DNA of 64,000 nt, from the NCBI RefSeq assembly GCF_002846365.1, contig NZ_PJMW01000002.1, forward strand, positions 3,162,001-3,226,000, written 5' to 3'. Below are positions 1-9,131 of the stretch, piece by piece; within the stretch, counting starts at the first letter, position 1; each line of letters opens with the position of its first letter. Under the pieces are notes generated by a model that ran no database searches, was not told the DNA's origin, and saw only the letters and a program-made list of their open reading frames with translations. Source of the DNA: Nocardia fluminea. Its GTDB lineage: Bacteria > Actinomycetota > Actinomycetes > Mycobacteriales > Mycobacteriaceae. The position numbers and the translations under genes are program-made.

Positions 1-2
1 CG

Positions 3-62
3 TTCCAGCACATCCGCCGCACTCTGCTCACCGCACTCGGGCTCGCCGAGACCGCGGCCTGA
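3..62 (+). CDS. C-terminal end of an upstream gene (partial)
   Basis: The third forward frame is open from the window edge and ends in TGA at 60-62, giving the tail FQHIRRTLLTALGLAETAA. The stop lies 13 bp before the next start, so it probably shares a transcript with the flavin monooxygenase that follows. Nineteen residues are too few to assign a family. A partner of the monooxygenase, such as a flavin reductase or another oxidoreductase, is possible but not shown. Confidence 0.5.
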   Translation, partial: FQHIRRTLLTALGLAETAA

Positions 63-75
63 AAGGCACCCCATC

Positions 76-1419
76 ATGTCGAAACACCTGCACCTCAACG
101 CATTCCTGATGTCGGTCGGCCACCACGAGGCCGCGTGGCGACTGCCCGAGAGCGATCCCCACGCGCACACCGACATCAACTATTACGTCCGGCTCGCCCA
201 GACAGCCGAGCGCGGCAAGCTCGACTCGATCTTCTTCGCCGACAGCCCGGTCCTGATGGGCGACCCAGGCCGCAGGCCGAGCGGCAAGCTCGAACCGACG
301 GTCATCCTGACCGCGGTCGCCGTGCAGACCAGCCGGATCGGCCTCATCGCCACGGCCTCCACCAGCTACAACGACCCCTACAACCTCGCCCGCAGGTTCG
401 CCTCCGTCGACTGGGCCAGCAACGGCAGGGCAGGCTGGAACATCGTCACCACCGCCGGTGCCGACGCGGCCCGCAACTTCGGTCTCGACGACACCCCCGA
501 CCACCGGCTGCGCTACGAGAAGGCCGCCGAATTCGTCGACGTGGCAACGAAACTGTGGGACAGCTGGGACGACGACGCCGTGCTGGCCGACAAGGAACTC
601 GGCATCCACACCGATGCCTCGAAGGTGCGCAAGATCCTGCACCACGGCGAGCACTTCCGGGTGGACGGCCCGCTGAACCTGCCGCGCTCACCGCAGGGAT
701 ACCCGCTGCTGGTGCAGGCCGGGTCCTCGGAGGACGGCAAGGAATTCGCCGCCCGCTACGCCGAGGCCGTGTTCACCGCGCAGCAGACGCTCGACGACGC
801 CAAGTCCTTCTACACCGACCTCAAGGCGCGCACCGTCGCGGTGGGCCGCGACCCGGAGTCCATCAAGATCCTGCCCGGCATCGTCCCGATCATCGGCGAC
901 ACCGAGGAGCAGGCCCGTGCGCTGGACGAGGAACTGGCCCGGCTGATCTCGCCGGAGTACGCGCGCAAGCAGCTCGCCGAGCGTTTCAAGCTGCCCATCG
1001 ACGATCTCGATCTGGACAGCGAACTGCCCGAGGACCTGCCCACCGAGGACGACATCGAGGGCGCGAAGAGCCGCTTCACCCTGATCGTGAATCTGGCGCG
1101 GCGCGAACGGCTCACGGTGCGCGAGCTGATCGCCCGGCTCGGTGGCGGACGCGGGCATCGCACCTTCGCGGGCACCGCGGTGCAGGTGGCCGACGCCATC
1201 GAGGACTGGTTTTGTCAGGGCGCCGCCGACGGCTTCAACATCATGCCCGCGGTGCTGCCGTCGGGTCTGGAACGCTTCGTCGACGAGGTGGTCCCGATCC
1301 TGCAGGCGCGCGGCCTGTTCCGCACCGAGTACACCGAGACCACGCTGCGCGGCCACTACGGTCTCGCGCGCCCGGCGAACCAGTTCGACGACGCGGACGC
1401 GCTCGTGGCTGCCCGATGA
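76..1419 (+). CDS. LLM-class flavin-dependent monooxygenase (NtaA/SnaA/DszA family)
   Basis: The 447-residue protein has the bacterial luciferase-like TIM-barrel layout of the nitrilotriacetate/dibenzothiophene-sulfone monooxygenase group: an N-terminal HLHLNAFLM strand, a SVDWASNGRAGWNIVT segment near residue 110-130 and a GTAVQVADAIEDWF segment near 365-380. Members use reduced FMN supplied by a separate reductase to oxygenate small organic or organosulfur substrates; the substrate here cannot be read from sequence. A GAAAGG ribosome site sits about 9 nt before the ATG. The stop overlaps the start of the ABC exporter gene (ATGA), so the two are translationally coupled, which suggests exchange of a shared substrate or product. 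Confidence 0.9.
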   Translation: MSKHLHLNAFLMSVGHHEAAWRLPESDPHAHTDINYYVRLAQTAERGKLDSIFFADSPVLMGDPGRRPSGKLEPTVILTAVAVQTSRIGLIATASTSYNDPYNLARRFASVDWASNGRAGWNIVTTAGADAARNFGLDDTPDHRLRYEKAAEFVDVATKLWDSWDDDAVLADKELGIHTDASKVRKILHHGEHFRVDGPLNLPRSPQGYPLLVQAGSSEDGKEFAARYAEAVFTAQQTLDDAKSFYTDLKARTVAVGRDPESIKILPGIVPIIGDTEEQARALDEELARLISPEYARKQLAERFKLPIDDLDLDSELPEDLPTEDDIEGAKSRFTLIVNLARRERLTVRELIARLGGGRGHRTFAGTAVQVADAIEDWFCQGAADGFNIMPAVLPSGLERFVDEVVPILQARGLFRTEYTETTLRGHYGLARPANQFDDADALVAAR

Positions 1420-4400
1420 GATCGGATTGGATCCGCTACCTGACCCGTCGCTGTCTCGAGCACCGCAGGCTGGTGATCGTCAGCTACACCGGTGCGCTGG
1501 CGGCATCGCTGCTCACCGCGGCGCTGCCGCTGGTGGTGCGGCACGTGGTCGACACGCTCAGTGCCACCGCGGCCTCGGTGACGCCGTGGGTGGTGCTGTT
1601 GCTGGTGATCGGGGCGGCCAGGTTCGGGTCGTCCTACGCGCGCCGCGTGGCCTCCTCCGAGCTGTCGCTGGGGGTGCAACACGACCTGCGCCGCGACCTG
1701 TTCGCCGCGTTGTTGCGGCTCAACGGGCGTGAGCAGGCACAGTTGCGCACCGGGCAGGTGGTGAGCAGGGCGATCACCGATGTCACGTTGATCCAGATGT
1801 TCTTGCAGCTCATCCCGATGATCGCGGGCAATGTGGCCCTGCTGCTCGCGGTGCTGGTGTTGATGGCCGTGATGTCGCCCGCGCTCACCGTGATCGCGCT
1901 GGTCGTGCTGCCGGGACTGTGGATCGTCACCCGGCGCAGTCAGCGGCAATTGTTCCCCGCGAACTGGGACGCGCAGGCGCGGGCCGCCGAGGTGGCGATG
2001 CAGGTCGAGGCCGCCGTGGCAGGCGTGCGGGTGGTGAAGGGTTTCGGGCAGGAGCAGTACGAGCTGGAACAGCTGGGCGCGCGGGCGCGGGTGCTGTACC
2101 GGTCGCGGTTGCGGGTCGCCCGGATCACCAGCCGGTTCACGCCCGTCGTGCAGGCGGTACCCGCGGCGGGGCAGGCGCTGATCCTGATCGTCGGCGGGTT
2201 GCTCGCGCTGCGCCAAGCCATCACGCTCGGTACGTTTCTCGCGTTCATGACCTATCTGGGCGCCTTCGTGGGGCCGGTGCGGCAGTTCTCGATGCTGCTG
2301 ACCGTGAGCCAGCAGGGCAAGGCGTCCCTGGACCGGGTGCGTGAGGTGATCGAAGCGCCGGACGACGCGGGTGCGGCGCCTGGTGTGGCGGGGACACCGG
2401 ACGCCGACTCGAGTGGTCTCGGCGTCACCGAGCCGCCGGTGATCGAATTCGACGGGGTCGCTTTCGGTTTCGATGCCACAGCCATCCTGAAAGGCGTCGA
2501 TCTGCGGATCAGGTCGGGCGAGACCGTCGCCATCGCGGGTGGTGCGGGCAGCGGCAAGTCGATTCTGGTGTCGTTGTTACCTGCCCTGCTCGAGCCGGAT
2601 TCCGGCGCCGTGCGTTTCGACGGTATCGACCTGCGAGTGCTGCCCGATCCGCGCGCGCAGGTGGCGATGGTCTTCGAGGACACGCACCTGATGGCCGATT
2701 CGATCCGGGCCAACGTCGCCTACGGCAGACCCGACGCGAGCGACGAACAGGTCTGGCACGCGCTGTATCTGGCCGCGGCCGACGAGTTCGTCACCGCCCT
2801 GCCGCAGGGGATCGACACGACCATCGGTGAACGCGGACAACGGCTCTCGGGCGGTCAGCGCCAGCGCATCGCGCTCGCTCGGGCCCTGCTCACCGAGGCG
2901 CCGGTCCTGGTGCTCGACGACGCCACCTCCGCCATCGACGCCCAGGTGGAGGAACAGATCTACCGGCGGATCGGCGCCGAACTGCGCGAGCGGACGACCA
3001 TCGTTGTCGCGCATCGGATCTCGACGTTGGCACTCGCCGATCGGGTCGCGGTTCTCGACGGCGGCCGCGTCGCCGAACTGGGCACACTGCGCGAACTACA
3101 GCAGTCCGGTGAGCTGTTCCGCGCCCTGTTCACGCCGCCGGCGGTCGTCGGCATCGGTGCCGATCCCCCTCGCGACACGACTCCGGTCGCCACCGAAGAG
3201 CTGTGGGTGGCACCGGAAGTCGACTCCGACGACGACCGCACGATGGAACACCTGGCCAAGGCGTTCGCGCGGCGGTCGGCGGGGGCGCCGGCGGGACCCG
3301 GCGGTGGCATGGGCGGGGGCATGATGGCGAGCGCGCCACCCAGCGGCGATATCGTCGCCCTGCTCGACCGCCTGCCACCGGTGTCCGGCGAACCCGAGGT
3401 CGACCCGTCGTTCTCGCACACTCCCGACACCGCGTTCTCCCTCCCGCGACTGCTTCGCCCGTTCACCTGGCCGCTGCTCGCCGGCCTCGGTCTGGTCGGG
3501 CTCGATGCCATCGCCCAGGTGCTGATCCCGTTTCTGGTGCGCTACGGCATCGATCACGGCGTCCTGGCCGGTGCGCGCGACGTGGTGATCGGCGCGGCCG
3601 CGCTGGCGATCGTGGTGGTGCTGGTGGACTGGGCGATCAGCGTCGCCCAGGTGCGCGTCACCGGGCGGGTAGGGGAGCGGTTGCTCTACGGGCTGCGCCT
3701 CAAGACCTTCGCCCACCTGCAACGACTCGGCCTGCAGTACTACGAGCGTGAGCTCGGGGGCCGGATCATGACCAGGATGACCACCGACGTGGACGGGCTG
3801 TCGGCGTTTCTGCAGACCGGCCTTGCCACCGCGCTCACCAGCACCGTCACCATCGCGGGCGTGGTCGCCGCGCTGCTGGTGATCGACGCCGAGCTGGCCG
3901 TGGTCGTGCTCGTGCTGCTGCCGGTGCTCGGCGTGGCGACCGTGGCCTTCCGGCGCGCGTCGGTACCCGCGTACAACCTGGCCAGGGAGCGCGTCAGCGC
4001 CGTCAACGCGTATCTGCAGGAGAACGTCGACAACATCACCGTCACCCAGGCGTTCCGCCGGGAGTCGGTGAACCAGAACGAGTTCGAGCGCCGGTCCTGG
4101 GCATATCGCGACGCGCGGCTGCGTTCGCAGGTGCTGATGGCGGTGTTCTTCCCCTGCATCGAACTGATGTCGGTGATCGCCACGGCCGCGGTCCTCGCGG
4201 TCGGCGTGCACCAGGTTCGCGACGACGTGCTCACCGCGGGCACCCTCATCGCGTTCCTGCTCTACATCGAGTTGCTCTTCGCCCCGATCCAGCAGCTCTC
4301 ACAGGTGTTCGACAGCTATCAGCAGGCGGTGGTCGGCGTCGACCGCATCGGTGACCTGTTGCGCACCCCGGTCGACACCCCCGAGGCCGTCGATCCGCTT

Positions 4401-5168
4401 CCGGTGACCCGTCTCGACGGCGCGATCGAACTGCGCTCGGTGAGTTTCGGGTACTCCGCGCGGGCCCGCACCGTGCTCGACGGACTGGATCTGCGGATCG
4501 AGCCCGGTCAGAAGGTGGCCCTGGTGGGGGAGACCGGTGCCGGCAAATCGACCCTGGTCAAGCTGCTCGCCAGGTACTACGACCCGACCGAGGGAGCGGT
4601 TCTCGTCGACGGTGTCGACATCCGCCGGTTCCGGCTGCGCGACTTCCGCAAGCGTCTCGGTGTCGTCCCGCAGGAGCCGTTCCTGTTCGGCGACACCGTG
4701 CGCGAGGCCATCGCCTACGGCAACCCCGACGCCGAGCCCGCCGAGATCGAGTGGGCGGCCCGAGCCGTCGGAGCGCACGAGATGATCGCCGCTCTCGAAC
4801 ACGGCTACTACCAGCCGATCGGGGCGCACGGGCGCAGTCTGTCGGCCGGGCAGCGTCAGCTGCTGGCACTGGCCAGGGCGCAGCTCATCGACCCGGACAT
4901 CCTCATCCTGGACGAGGCCACCGCCTCGCTGGATCTGGCCACCGAGGCACGGGTGCGTGCCGCGGTCGACGTGCTGACCGCGGGCCGCACCACGATCGTC
5001 GTCGCGCACCGGCTCGCCACCGCGGCCGATGCCGATCTGATCGTGGTGGTCGGCGCGGGCGAACTCGTGCAGATCGGCGCCCATGCCGAGCTGGTGGCCG
5101 TCGATGGACCGTATCGGCGCCTGTGGGCCGCCTACGTCGGTGACGAAGCTCAGCACATTTCCAGCTAA
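1416..5168 (+). CDS. Fused double ABC exporter (TMD-NBD-TMD-NBD), Rv0194-like
   Basis: This 1250-residue protein has two complete ABC-exporter halves in tandem, as in the mycobacterial multidrug exporter Rv0194. NBD1 has Walker A GGAGSGKS (about residue 375), signature LSGGQ (about 477) and Walker B LVLDD. NBD2 has Walker A GETGAGKS (about 1037), signature LSAGQ (about 1141) and Walker B LILDE. Each NBD ends with an H-loop (VVAHR). NBD1 has Asp where the catalytic Glu normally follows Walker B, and NBD2 has the non-canonical LSAGQ, so one composite ATP site looks degenerate, as in asymmetric exporters. A Gly/Met-rich linker joins the halves near residues 620-645. The start is the ATG overlapping the monooxygenase stop. 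Confidence 0.93.
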   Translation: MRSDWIRYLTRRCLEHRRLVIVSYTGALAASLLTAALPLVVRHVVDTLSATAASVTPWVVLLLVIGAARFGSSYARRVASSELSLGVQHDLRRDLFAALLRLNGREQAQLRTGQVVSRAITDVTLIQMFLQLIPMIAGNVALLLAVLVLMAVMSPALTVIALVVLPGLWIVTRRSQRQLFPANWDAQARAAEVAMQVEAAVAGVRVVKGFGQEQYELEQLGARARVLYRSRLRVARITSRFTPVVQAVPAAGQALILIVGGLLALRQAITLGTFLAFMTYLGAFVGPVRQFSMLLTVSQQGKASLDRVREVIEAPDDAGAAPGVAGTPDADSSGLGVTEPPVIEFDGVAFGFDATAILKGVDLRIRSGETVAIAGGAGSGKSILVSLLPALLEPDSGAVRFDGIDLRVLPDPRAQVAMVFEDTHLMADSIRANVAYGRPDASDEQVWHALYLAAADEFVTALPQGIDTTIGERGQRLSGGQRQRIALARALLTEAPVLVLDDATSAIDAQVEEQIYRRIGAELRERTTIVVAHRISTLALADRVAVLDGGRVAELGTLRELQQSGELFRALFTPPAVVGIGADPPRDTTPVATEELWVAPEVDSDDDRTMEHLAKAFARRSAGAPAGPGGGMGGGMMASAPPSGDIVALLDRLPPVSGEPEVDPSFSHTPDTAFSLPRLLRPFTWPLLAGLGLVGLDAIAQVLIPFLVRYGIDHGVLAGARDVVIGAAALAIVVVLVDWAISVAQVRVTGRVGERLLYGLRLKTFAHLQRLGLQYYERELGGRIMTRMTTDVDGLSAFLQTGLATALTSTVTIAGVVAALLVIDAELAVVVLVLLPVLGVATVAFRRASVPAYNLARERVSAVNAYLQENVDNITVTQAFRRESVNQNEFERRSWAYRDARLRSQVLMAVFFPCIELMSVIATAAVLAVGVHQVRDDVLTAGTLIAFLLYIELLFAPIQQLSQVFDSYQQAVVGVDRIGDLLRTPVDTPEAVDPLPVTRLDGAIELRSVSFGYSARARTVLDGLDLRIEPGQKVALVGETGAGKSTLVKLLARYYDPTEGAVLVDGVDIRRFRLRDFRKRLGVVPQEPFLFGDTVREAIAYGNPDAEPAEIEWAARAVGAHEMIAALEHGYYQPIGAHGRSLSAGQRQLLALARAQLIDPDILILDEATASLDLATEARVRAAVDVLTAGRTTIVVAHRLATAADADLIVVVGAGELVQIGAHAELVAVDGPYRRLWAAYVGDEAQHISS

Positions 5169-5453
5169 TTTATGCGAGGTCGGACGCTCTCCGTGGGGTG
5201 GGCACACTTCGGTCTGCCCAGGAGCGGCGGACACGGTCGGCGTTCGCCACCGAATGTGCGTCACGACCGCCGGGCGCGGACGCGAAACGGGCCTTTCGCG
5301 TGTATCGCGGAGTAACTGTTACCTGCGGAAATGGCGCGTAGGGCGCGCGTTCGGGCGGTTCGCACGTACTCTCGTAAGAAGTCACCAGGTGCTGCGACCA
5401 GCGGGAGCAAATGCACAGGCACCCGTGCGGTCGTGCCGGCTAGGAGGTGTGCG

Positions 5454-7031
5454 ATGAGCATTCAGCCCGAATTCGACCCGGCCACATGGGCCCACGACGC
5501 CGACCCACTGGCGGAGACCGAATACGGCACAGTTCGCGGAACCTGGGATGGACCCGTTGCCGTCTGGCGCAGCATTCCCTACGCCGCCGCACCCGCCGGC
5601 CCCGCGCGCTTCGCGAGACCCGAACCCCCCAAGCCCTGGGACGGGGTGCGCGACTGCGTGGTCTTCGGGGATATCGCACCGCAGGCCATGGGCGCGATGG
5701 TGCCGGTGGATTCCGACCTGCAGATGGGCGAGGACTGTCTGTGGGTCAATGTCTGGTCGCCGCGGCCCGAGCCCAGCGATGACGCGCCGCGTCCGGTGAT
5801 GGTCTGGGTGCACGGCGGTGCCTACTGCCTCGGCACCGCCGCCCAGACCATCTACGACGGGCGCAAGCTGGCCGAGGCGGGCGACGTGGTGGTCGTCTCG
5901 GTGAACTATCGGATCGGGGTGCTCGGTTTCCTCGATCTGTCCTCGCTCGGGGAGCAGTTCGCCCCCAATCTCGGCCTGCGCGATCAGCTCGCCGCACTCA
6001 CCTGGGTACGCGACAACATCGCCGCGTTCGGCGGTGACCCGGGCAACGTCACCCTCTTCGGCGAGTCCTCCGGCGCGGGATGCGTGACCGCGCTGCTCAC
6101 CGCGCCCGCGGCCGCCGGCCTGTTCCACAAGGCGATCGCCCAGAGCCCGCCCGCCACCACGGTTTTCGGGCAGGAGCGGGCCGCGGTCGTCGGGCAGCGG
6201 TATCTGGAACTGCTCGAACTCGGGCCGGGCGCGGCGAATCGGTTGCTGGAGCTGCCGATCGAACAGCTCGTCGAGGTCGGTTCCGTGCTGCTGGACGAGG
6301 TGCCCATCAAGGAACCGGGCAGGCTCGCCGCGGCGCCGGTGGTCGACGGGGATCTGTTGCCGGGCTATCCCATCGACCGATTCCAGCAGGGGCTCTCGCA
6401 TCGGGTGCCGTTGCTGATCGGCACCAATCGCGATGAGGCGTCGCTGTTTCGGGTGCTGCGCTCACCGATCATGCCGGTGACGCCCGACGCCGTGAACGCC
6501 ATGCTGCGCGATGTCGCCGCGTCGCATCCCGAGATGTCGCCCGAGCGGATCGCCGAGATCACCTCCGCCTACCCCGATCTCGCCAAGACGAGAGGCGCAC
6601 TGGCGATGTCGACCGACGCGGCCTTCCGGATGCCCGCGGCCTGGGTCGCCGAAGGGCATGCGCAGCATTCGCCGACCTGGATGTACCGCTTCGACTACGC
6701 CACCCCGATGTTGAAGGCCGCCAGGGTAGGAGCCGGCCATGCCACCGAATTGCCGTATGTATTCGGCAATTTCGGCACCTTGAACCACGACCCCACCTTC
6801 TGGCTCGGCGGCCGCAAGGCCTCGCTCGCGGTCTCGGGCCGTATGCAGCGCCGCTGGCTGGCCTTCGCCGAACACAGTGTCCCCGCCGCCCTCGACGGCT
6901 CCAAACACTGGCCCCACTACCGTCCCACCGCCCGCACCACCCTGCTCATCGACACCATCGACCGCATCGTGGACAACCCCGACGCCGACCTCCACACCGC
7001 CTGGGGCGACCAGGCCGTCGGCTTCAGCTAG
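5454..7031 (+). CDS. Type-B carboxylesterase / para-nitrobenzyl esterase family
   Basis: The 525-residue alpha/beta hydrolase carries the type-B esterase hallmarks: the oxyanion-hole segment MVWVHGGAYCLG near residue 118-129, the nucleophile elbow GESSGA with Ser near 204, and a downstream acidic/His region including GTNRDEASLF. There is no signal peptide, so it is probably cytoplasmic. Family members hydrolyse carboxylic esters with broad specificity. The reading frame is open further upstream, but an AGGAGGT ribosome site at 5442-5448 fixes the ATG at 5454. About 285 bp of non-coding sequence separates it from the ABC exporter, so it is probably transcribed alone. Confidence 0.93.
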   Translation: MSIQPEFDPATWAHDADPLAETEYGTVRGTWDGPVAVWRSIPYAAAPAGPARFARPEPPKPWDGVRDCVVFGDIAPQAMGAMVPVDSDLQMGEDCLWVNVWSPRPEPSDDAPRPVMVWVHGGAYCLGTAAQTIYDGRKLAEAGDVVVVSVNYRIGVLGFLDLSSLGEQFAPNLGLRDQLAALTWVRDNIAAFGGDPGNVTLFGESSGAGCVTALLTAPAAAGLFHKAIAQSPPATTVFGQERAAVVGQRYLELLELGPGAANRLLELPIEQLVEVGSVLLDEVPIKEPGRLAAAPVVDGDLLPGYPIDRFQQGLSHRVPLLIGTNRDEASLFRVLRSPIMPVTPDAVNAMLRDVAASHPEMSPERIAEITSAYPDLAKTRGALAMSTDAAFRMPAAWVAEGHAQHSPTWMYRFDYATPMLKAARVGAGHATELPYVFGNFGTLNHDPTFWLGGRKASLAVSGRMQRRWLAFAEHSVPAALDGSKHWPHYRPTARTTLLIDTIDRIVDNPDADLHTAWGDQAVGFS

Positions 7032-7051
7032 CCGCGGGTGCACAGCACGAA

Positions 7052-7089
7052 GCCGGGTCACCGGCCGAGGGCGTCGGCGGTGACCCGGC
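7052..7089. terminator. Hairpin between convergent genes
   Basis: A perfect 12-bp stem (GCCGGGTCACCG pairing with CGGTGACCCGGC) lies between the convergent esterase and GDP-mannose pyrophosphorylase genes. There is no T-tract, which is common in high-GC actinobacteria. It probably acts in both directions. Confidence 0.6.
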
Positions 7090-7099
7090 ATCGGGTGGA

Positions 7100-8179
7100 T
7101 CAGACGTCGGTGGAGAAGCGGATGCCGCCGTCGGGGATGACCACGCCGGGCCACACGCGGGCGCCACGCAGGAGCTCGCAGCGGGCGCCGACATTGGCGC
7201 CGTCGCCGATCACGCCGTCGCGCACCAGCGCGCGGGGGCCGATGCGGGCACCGAAGCCGATGATCGAGCGTTCGACGGTCGCGCCCGCCTCGACGACCGC
7301 GCCGTCGAAGATCACCGCGCCGTCCAGTCGCGCACCCGCGCCGATCTCGGCGCCGCGCCCGACCACGGTCCCGCCGATGAGCAGCGCGCCCGGTGCCACA
7401 CCCGCGCCGGGGTGGACGAGGGACTCGCCGCGCTGGCCGGGCAGGGCCGGGGAGGGAGCGATACCGCGGACCAGGTCGGCGGAGCCGCGGACGAAGTCCT
7501 CCGGGGTGCCCATGTCGCGCCAGTAGGAGGCGTCGACGTGGCCCTGGACGCGGGCGCCCTCGGCCAGGAGCGCGGGGAAGACCTCGCGCTCCACCGAGAC
7601 CGGGCGACCCGTGGGGATCTTCTCGATGTACTCGCGGCGGAACACGTAGCAACCCGCGTTGATCTGGTCGGTCGGCGGATCCTGGGTCTTCTCCAGGAAC
7701 GCGGTGACGCGGCCGTCGTCGTCGGTCGGTACGCACCCGAACGCGCGCGGGTCGCTGACCCGGACCAGGTGCAGGGTGACGTCGGCGTTGGTCGACTCGT
7801 GGGTGTCGAGGATCGCACCGAGATCGGTGCCGCCGAGCACGTCGCCGTTGAACACCATCACGTTGTCCGCGCGCAGCTTGGGCAGCACGTTGCGGATGCC
7901 GCCACCGGTGCCCAGCGGCTCGGTCTCGGTCACGTACTCCAGGTCCAGGCCCAGTTCGGAGCCGTCACCGAAGTGCTCTTCGAAGACCTCGGCCTTGAAG
8001 GACGTGCCGAGCACCACATGGGTGATCCCGGCCTCGGCGATCCTGGCCAGCAGGTGGGTCAGGAACGGCAGCCCGGCCGTCGGCAGCATGGGCTTGGGCG
8101 CCGAGAGGGTGAGCGGCCGCAGCCGCGTGCCCTGTCCGCCGACGAGGATGACCGCGTCGGTGCCTGCATTGCCTGCCAT
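7100..8179 (-). CDS. manC: Mannose-1-phosphate guanylyltransferase (GDP-mannose pyrophosphorylase)
   Basis: The enzyme converts mannose-1-phosphate plus GTP into GDP-mannose, the donor for lipomannan, LAM and PIM assembly. The N-terminus has the nucleotidyltransferase signature LVGGQGTRLRPLT and the segment SAPKPMLPTAGLPFL; the C-terminal third is a left-handed beta-helix of hexapeptide-like repeats. With the ATG at 8179, which has AGGGGAA 8 nt upstream, the protein is 359 residues, the length of M. tuberculosis Rv3264c (named manB there). It is the last gene of the rmlD-wbbL-manC block, 35 bp after wbbL. A GTG 18 bp further upstream is a less likely start. Confidence 0.95.
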   Translation of the reverse strand: MAGNAGTDAVILVGGQGTRLRPLTLSAPKPMLPTAGLPFLTHLLARIAEAGITHVVLGTSFKAEVFEEHFGDGSELGLDLEYVTETEPLGTGGGIRNVLPKLRADNVMVFNGDVLGGTDLGAILDTHESTNADVTLHLVRVSDPRAFGCVPTDDDGRVTAFLEKTQDPPTDQINAGCYVFRREYIEKIPTGRPVSVEREVFPALLAEGARVQGHVDASYWRDMGTPEDFVRGSADLVRGIAPSPALPGQRGESLVHPGAGVAPGALLIGGTVVGRGAEIGAGARLDGAVIFDGAVVEAGATVERSIIGFGARIGPRALVRDGVIGDGANVGARCELLRGARVWPGVVIPDGGIRFSTDV

Positions 8180-8214
8180 CGAGTTTCCCCTGTTCACAGT
8201 GATACCGCGCCCAT

Positions 8215-9120
8215 TCAGGCGCCGGTTCGCGCTTGCTCACGCAGCGCCGATCGAACCGCAATCTTGGAGCGAACCGCAAGTCCGGCCCGCAACGCGCCCC
8301 GCAACGGCGCCTGCCACCAGTGCGGATGCCGGTCCGCCTGGAAGCGGTAGGCGCTGGCGTGGTGGGCGGGCAGCATCAGTTCGGGATGCTTGCCCGCGGC
8401 GTGACCCTTGGCGTGGGTCACCTCGGCGTCCGGGACGAATACATTGTGCCAGCCGGCCTTGCCCATGCGGTCACCGAAGTCCACGTCCTCCATGTACATG
8501 AAGTAGCGCGAGTCGAAACCGTCGATGGTGTCGAAGGCGGCGCGGCGCACCAGCAGGCAGGAGCCGGACAGCCAGCCGACCACCCGCTCGGAGATCTCCT
8601 CGTTCTCCTGGCGGTAGCGCACCGACCAGGGGTTCTTCGGCCAGATCGAGCCCAGGATCGCGTGTCCGGCGCCGTCGGCGAGGCCGGGGACCCGGCGTGC
8701 GGACGGGTAGATGCTGCCGTCGGGCTCGCGAACCATCGGCCCGATCGCGCCGGCCCGCGGCCAGCGCGCGGCGGCTTCGAGCATCTTGTCGATGGAGTCG
8801 ACGCCCCAGCGGATGTCCGGGTTGGCCAGGATGACGAATTCGATGGACGGATCGATCTCGGCGACGGCGCGGTTGATGGCGCCGCCGTAGCCGATGTTGC
8901 CGCCGGTGCGCAGCAGCGTCACGTGCGAGTTGGCCTCGGCGACGAGTTCTGGCACGCCGTCGGTGGAGCCGTTGTCGGCCAGGATCACCTGCGGCTTCTC
9001 GGTGGTCGCGTCGGCCAGGGTGGTGATGAAGTGCTCGAGGTGCTCACCCGGTGAATAGGTCACCGTGACCACGGCAAGGCCGGCGGTGGCTGGAGAATCG
9101 GCTGCGTCTGCTGCGTTCAC
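8215..9120 (-). CDS. wbbL: dTDP-Rha:GlcNAc-PP-decaprenol alpha-1,3-L-rhamnosyltransferase
   Basis: A family 2 glycosyltransferase with an N-terminal VVTVTYSPGEHLEHF strand, the ADNGSTDG nucleotide-binding motif, an NPD acidic motif (LANPDIRWG) and MYMEDVDFGDR near the catalytic base. WbbL adds rhamnose to GlcNAc-PP-decaprenol, forming the linker between peptidoglycan and arabinogalactan, and acts at the cytoplasmic face. The chosen GTG at 9120 gives 301 residues, matching mycobacterial WbbL1 in length. It starts 11 bp after the rmlD stop and precedes manC, the same order as Rv3266c-Rv3265c-Rv3264c. The frame is open further upstream, but that extension overlaps rmlD. Confidence 0.93.
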   Translation of the reverse strand: MNAADAADSPATAGLAVVTVTYSPGEHLEHFITTLADATTEKPQVILADNGSTDGVPELVAEANSHVTLLRTGGNIGYGGAINRAVAEIDPSIEFVILANPDIRWGVDSIDKMLEAAARWPRAGAIGPMVREPDGSIYPSARRVPGLADGAGHAILGSIWPKNPWSVRYRQENEEISERVVGWLSGSCLLVRRAAFDTIDGFDSRYFMYMEDVDFGDRMGKAGWHNVFVPDAEVTHAKGHAAGKHPELMLPAHHASAYRFQADRHPHWWQAPLRGALRAGLAVRSKIAVRSALREQARTGA

Positions 9121-9131
9121 GACTGCGGAGC

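Noticed and set aside
135..1415. Extension of the ABC exporter frame to 135, making a 1677-residue protein.
   Set aside because: The added part is the +2 frame of the monooxygenase gene and is Arg/His-rich. The ATG at 1416 is the first exporter-like residue.
5169..5453. Gap after the ABC exporter examined for a small gene.
   Set aside because: Frames are short or have poor codon use. Nothing beyond the esterase ribosome site could be supported.
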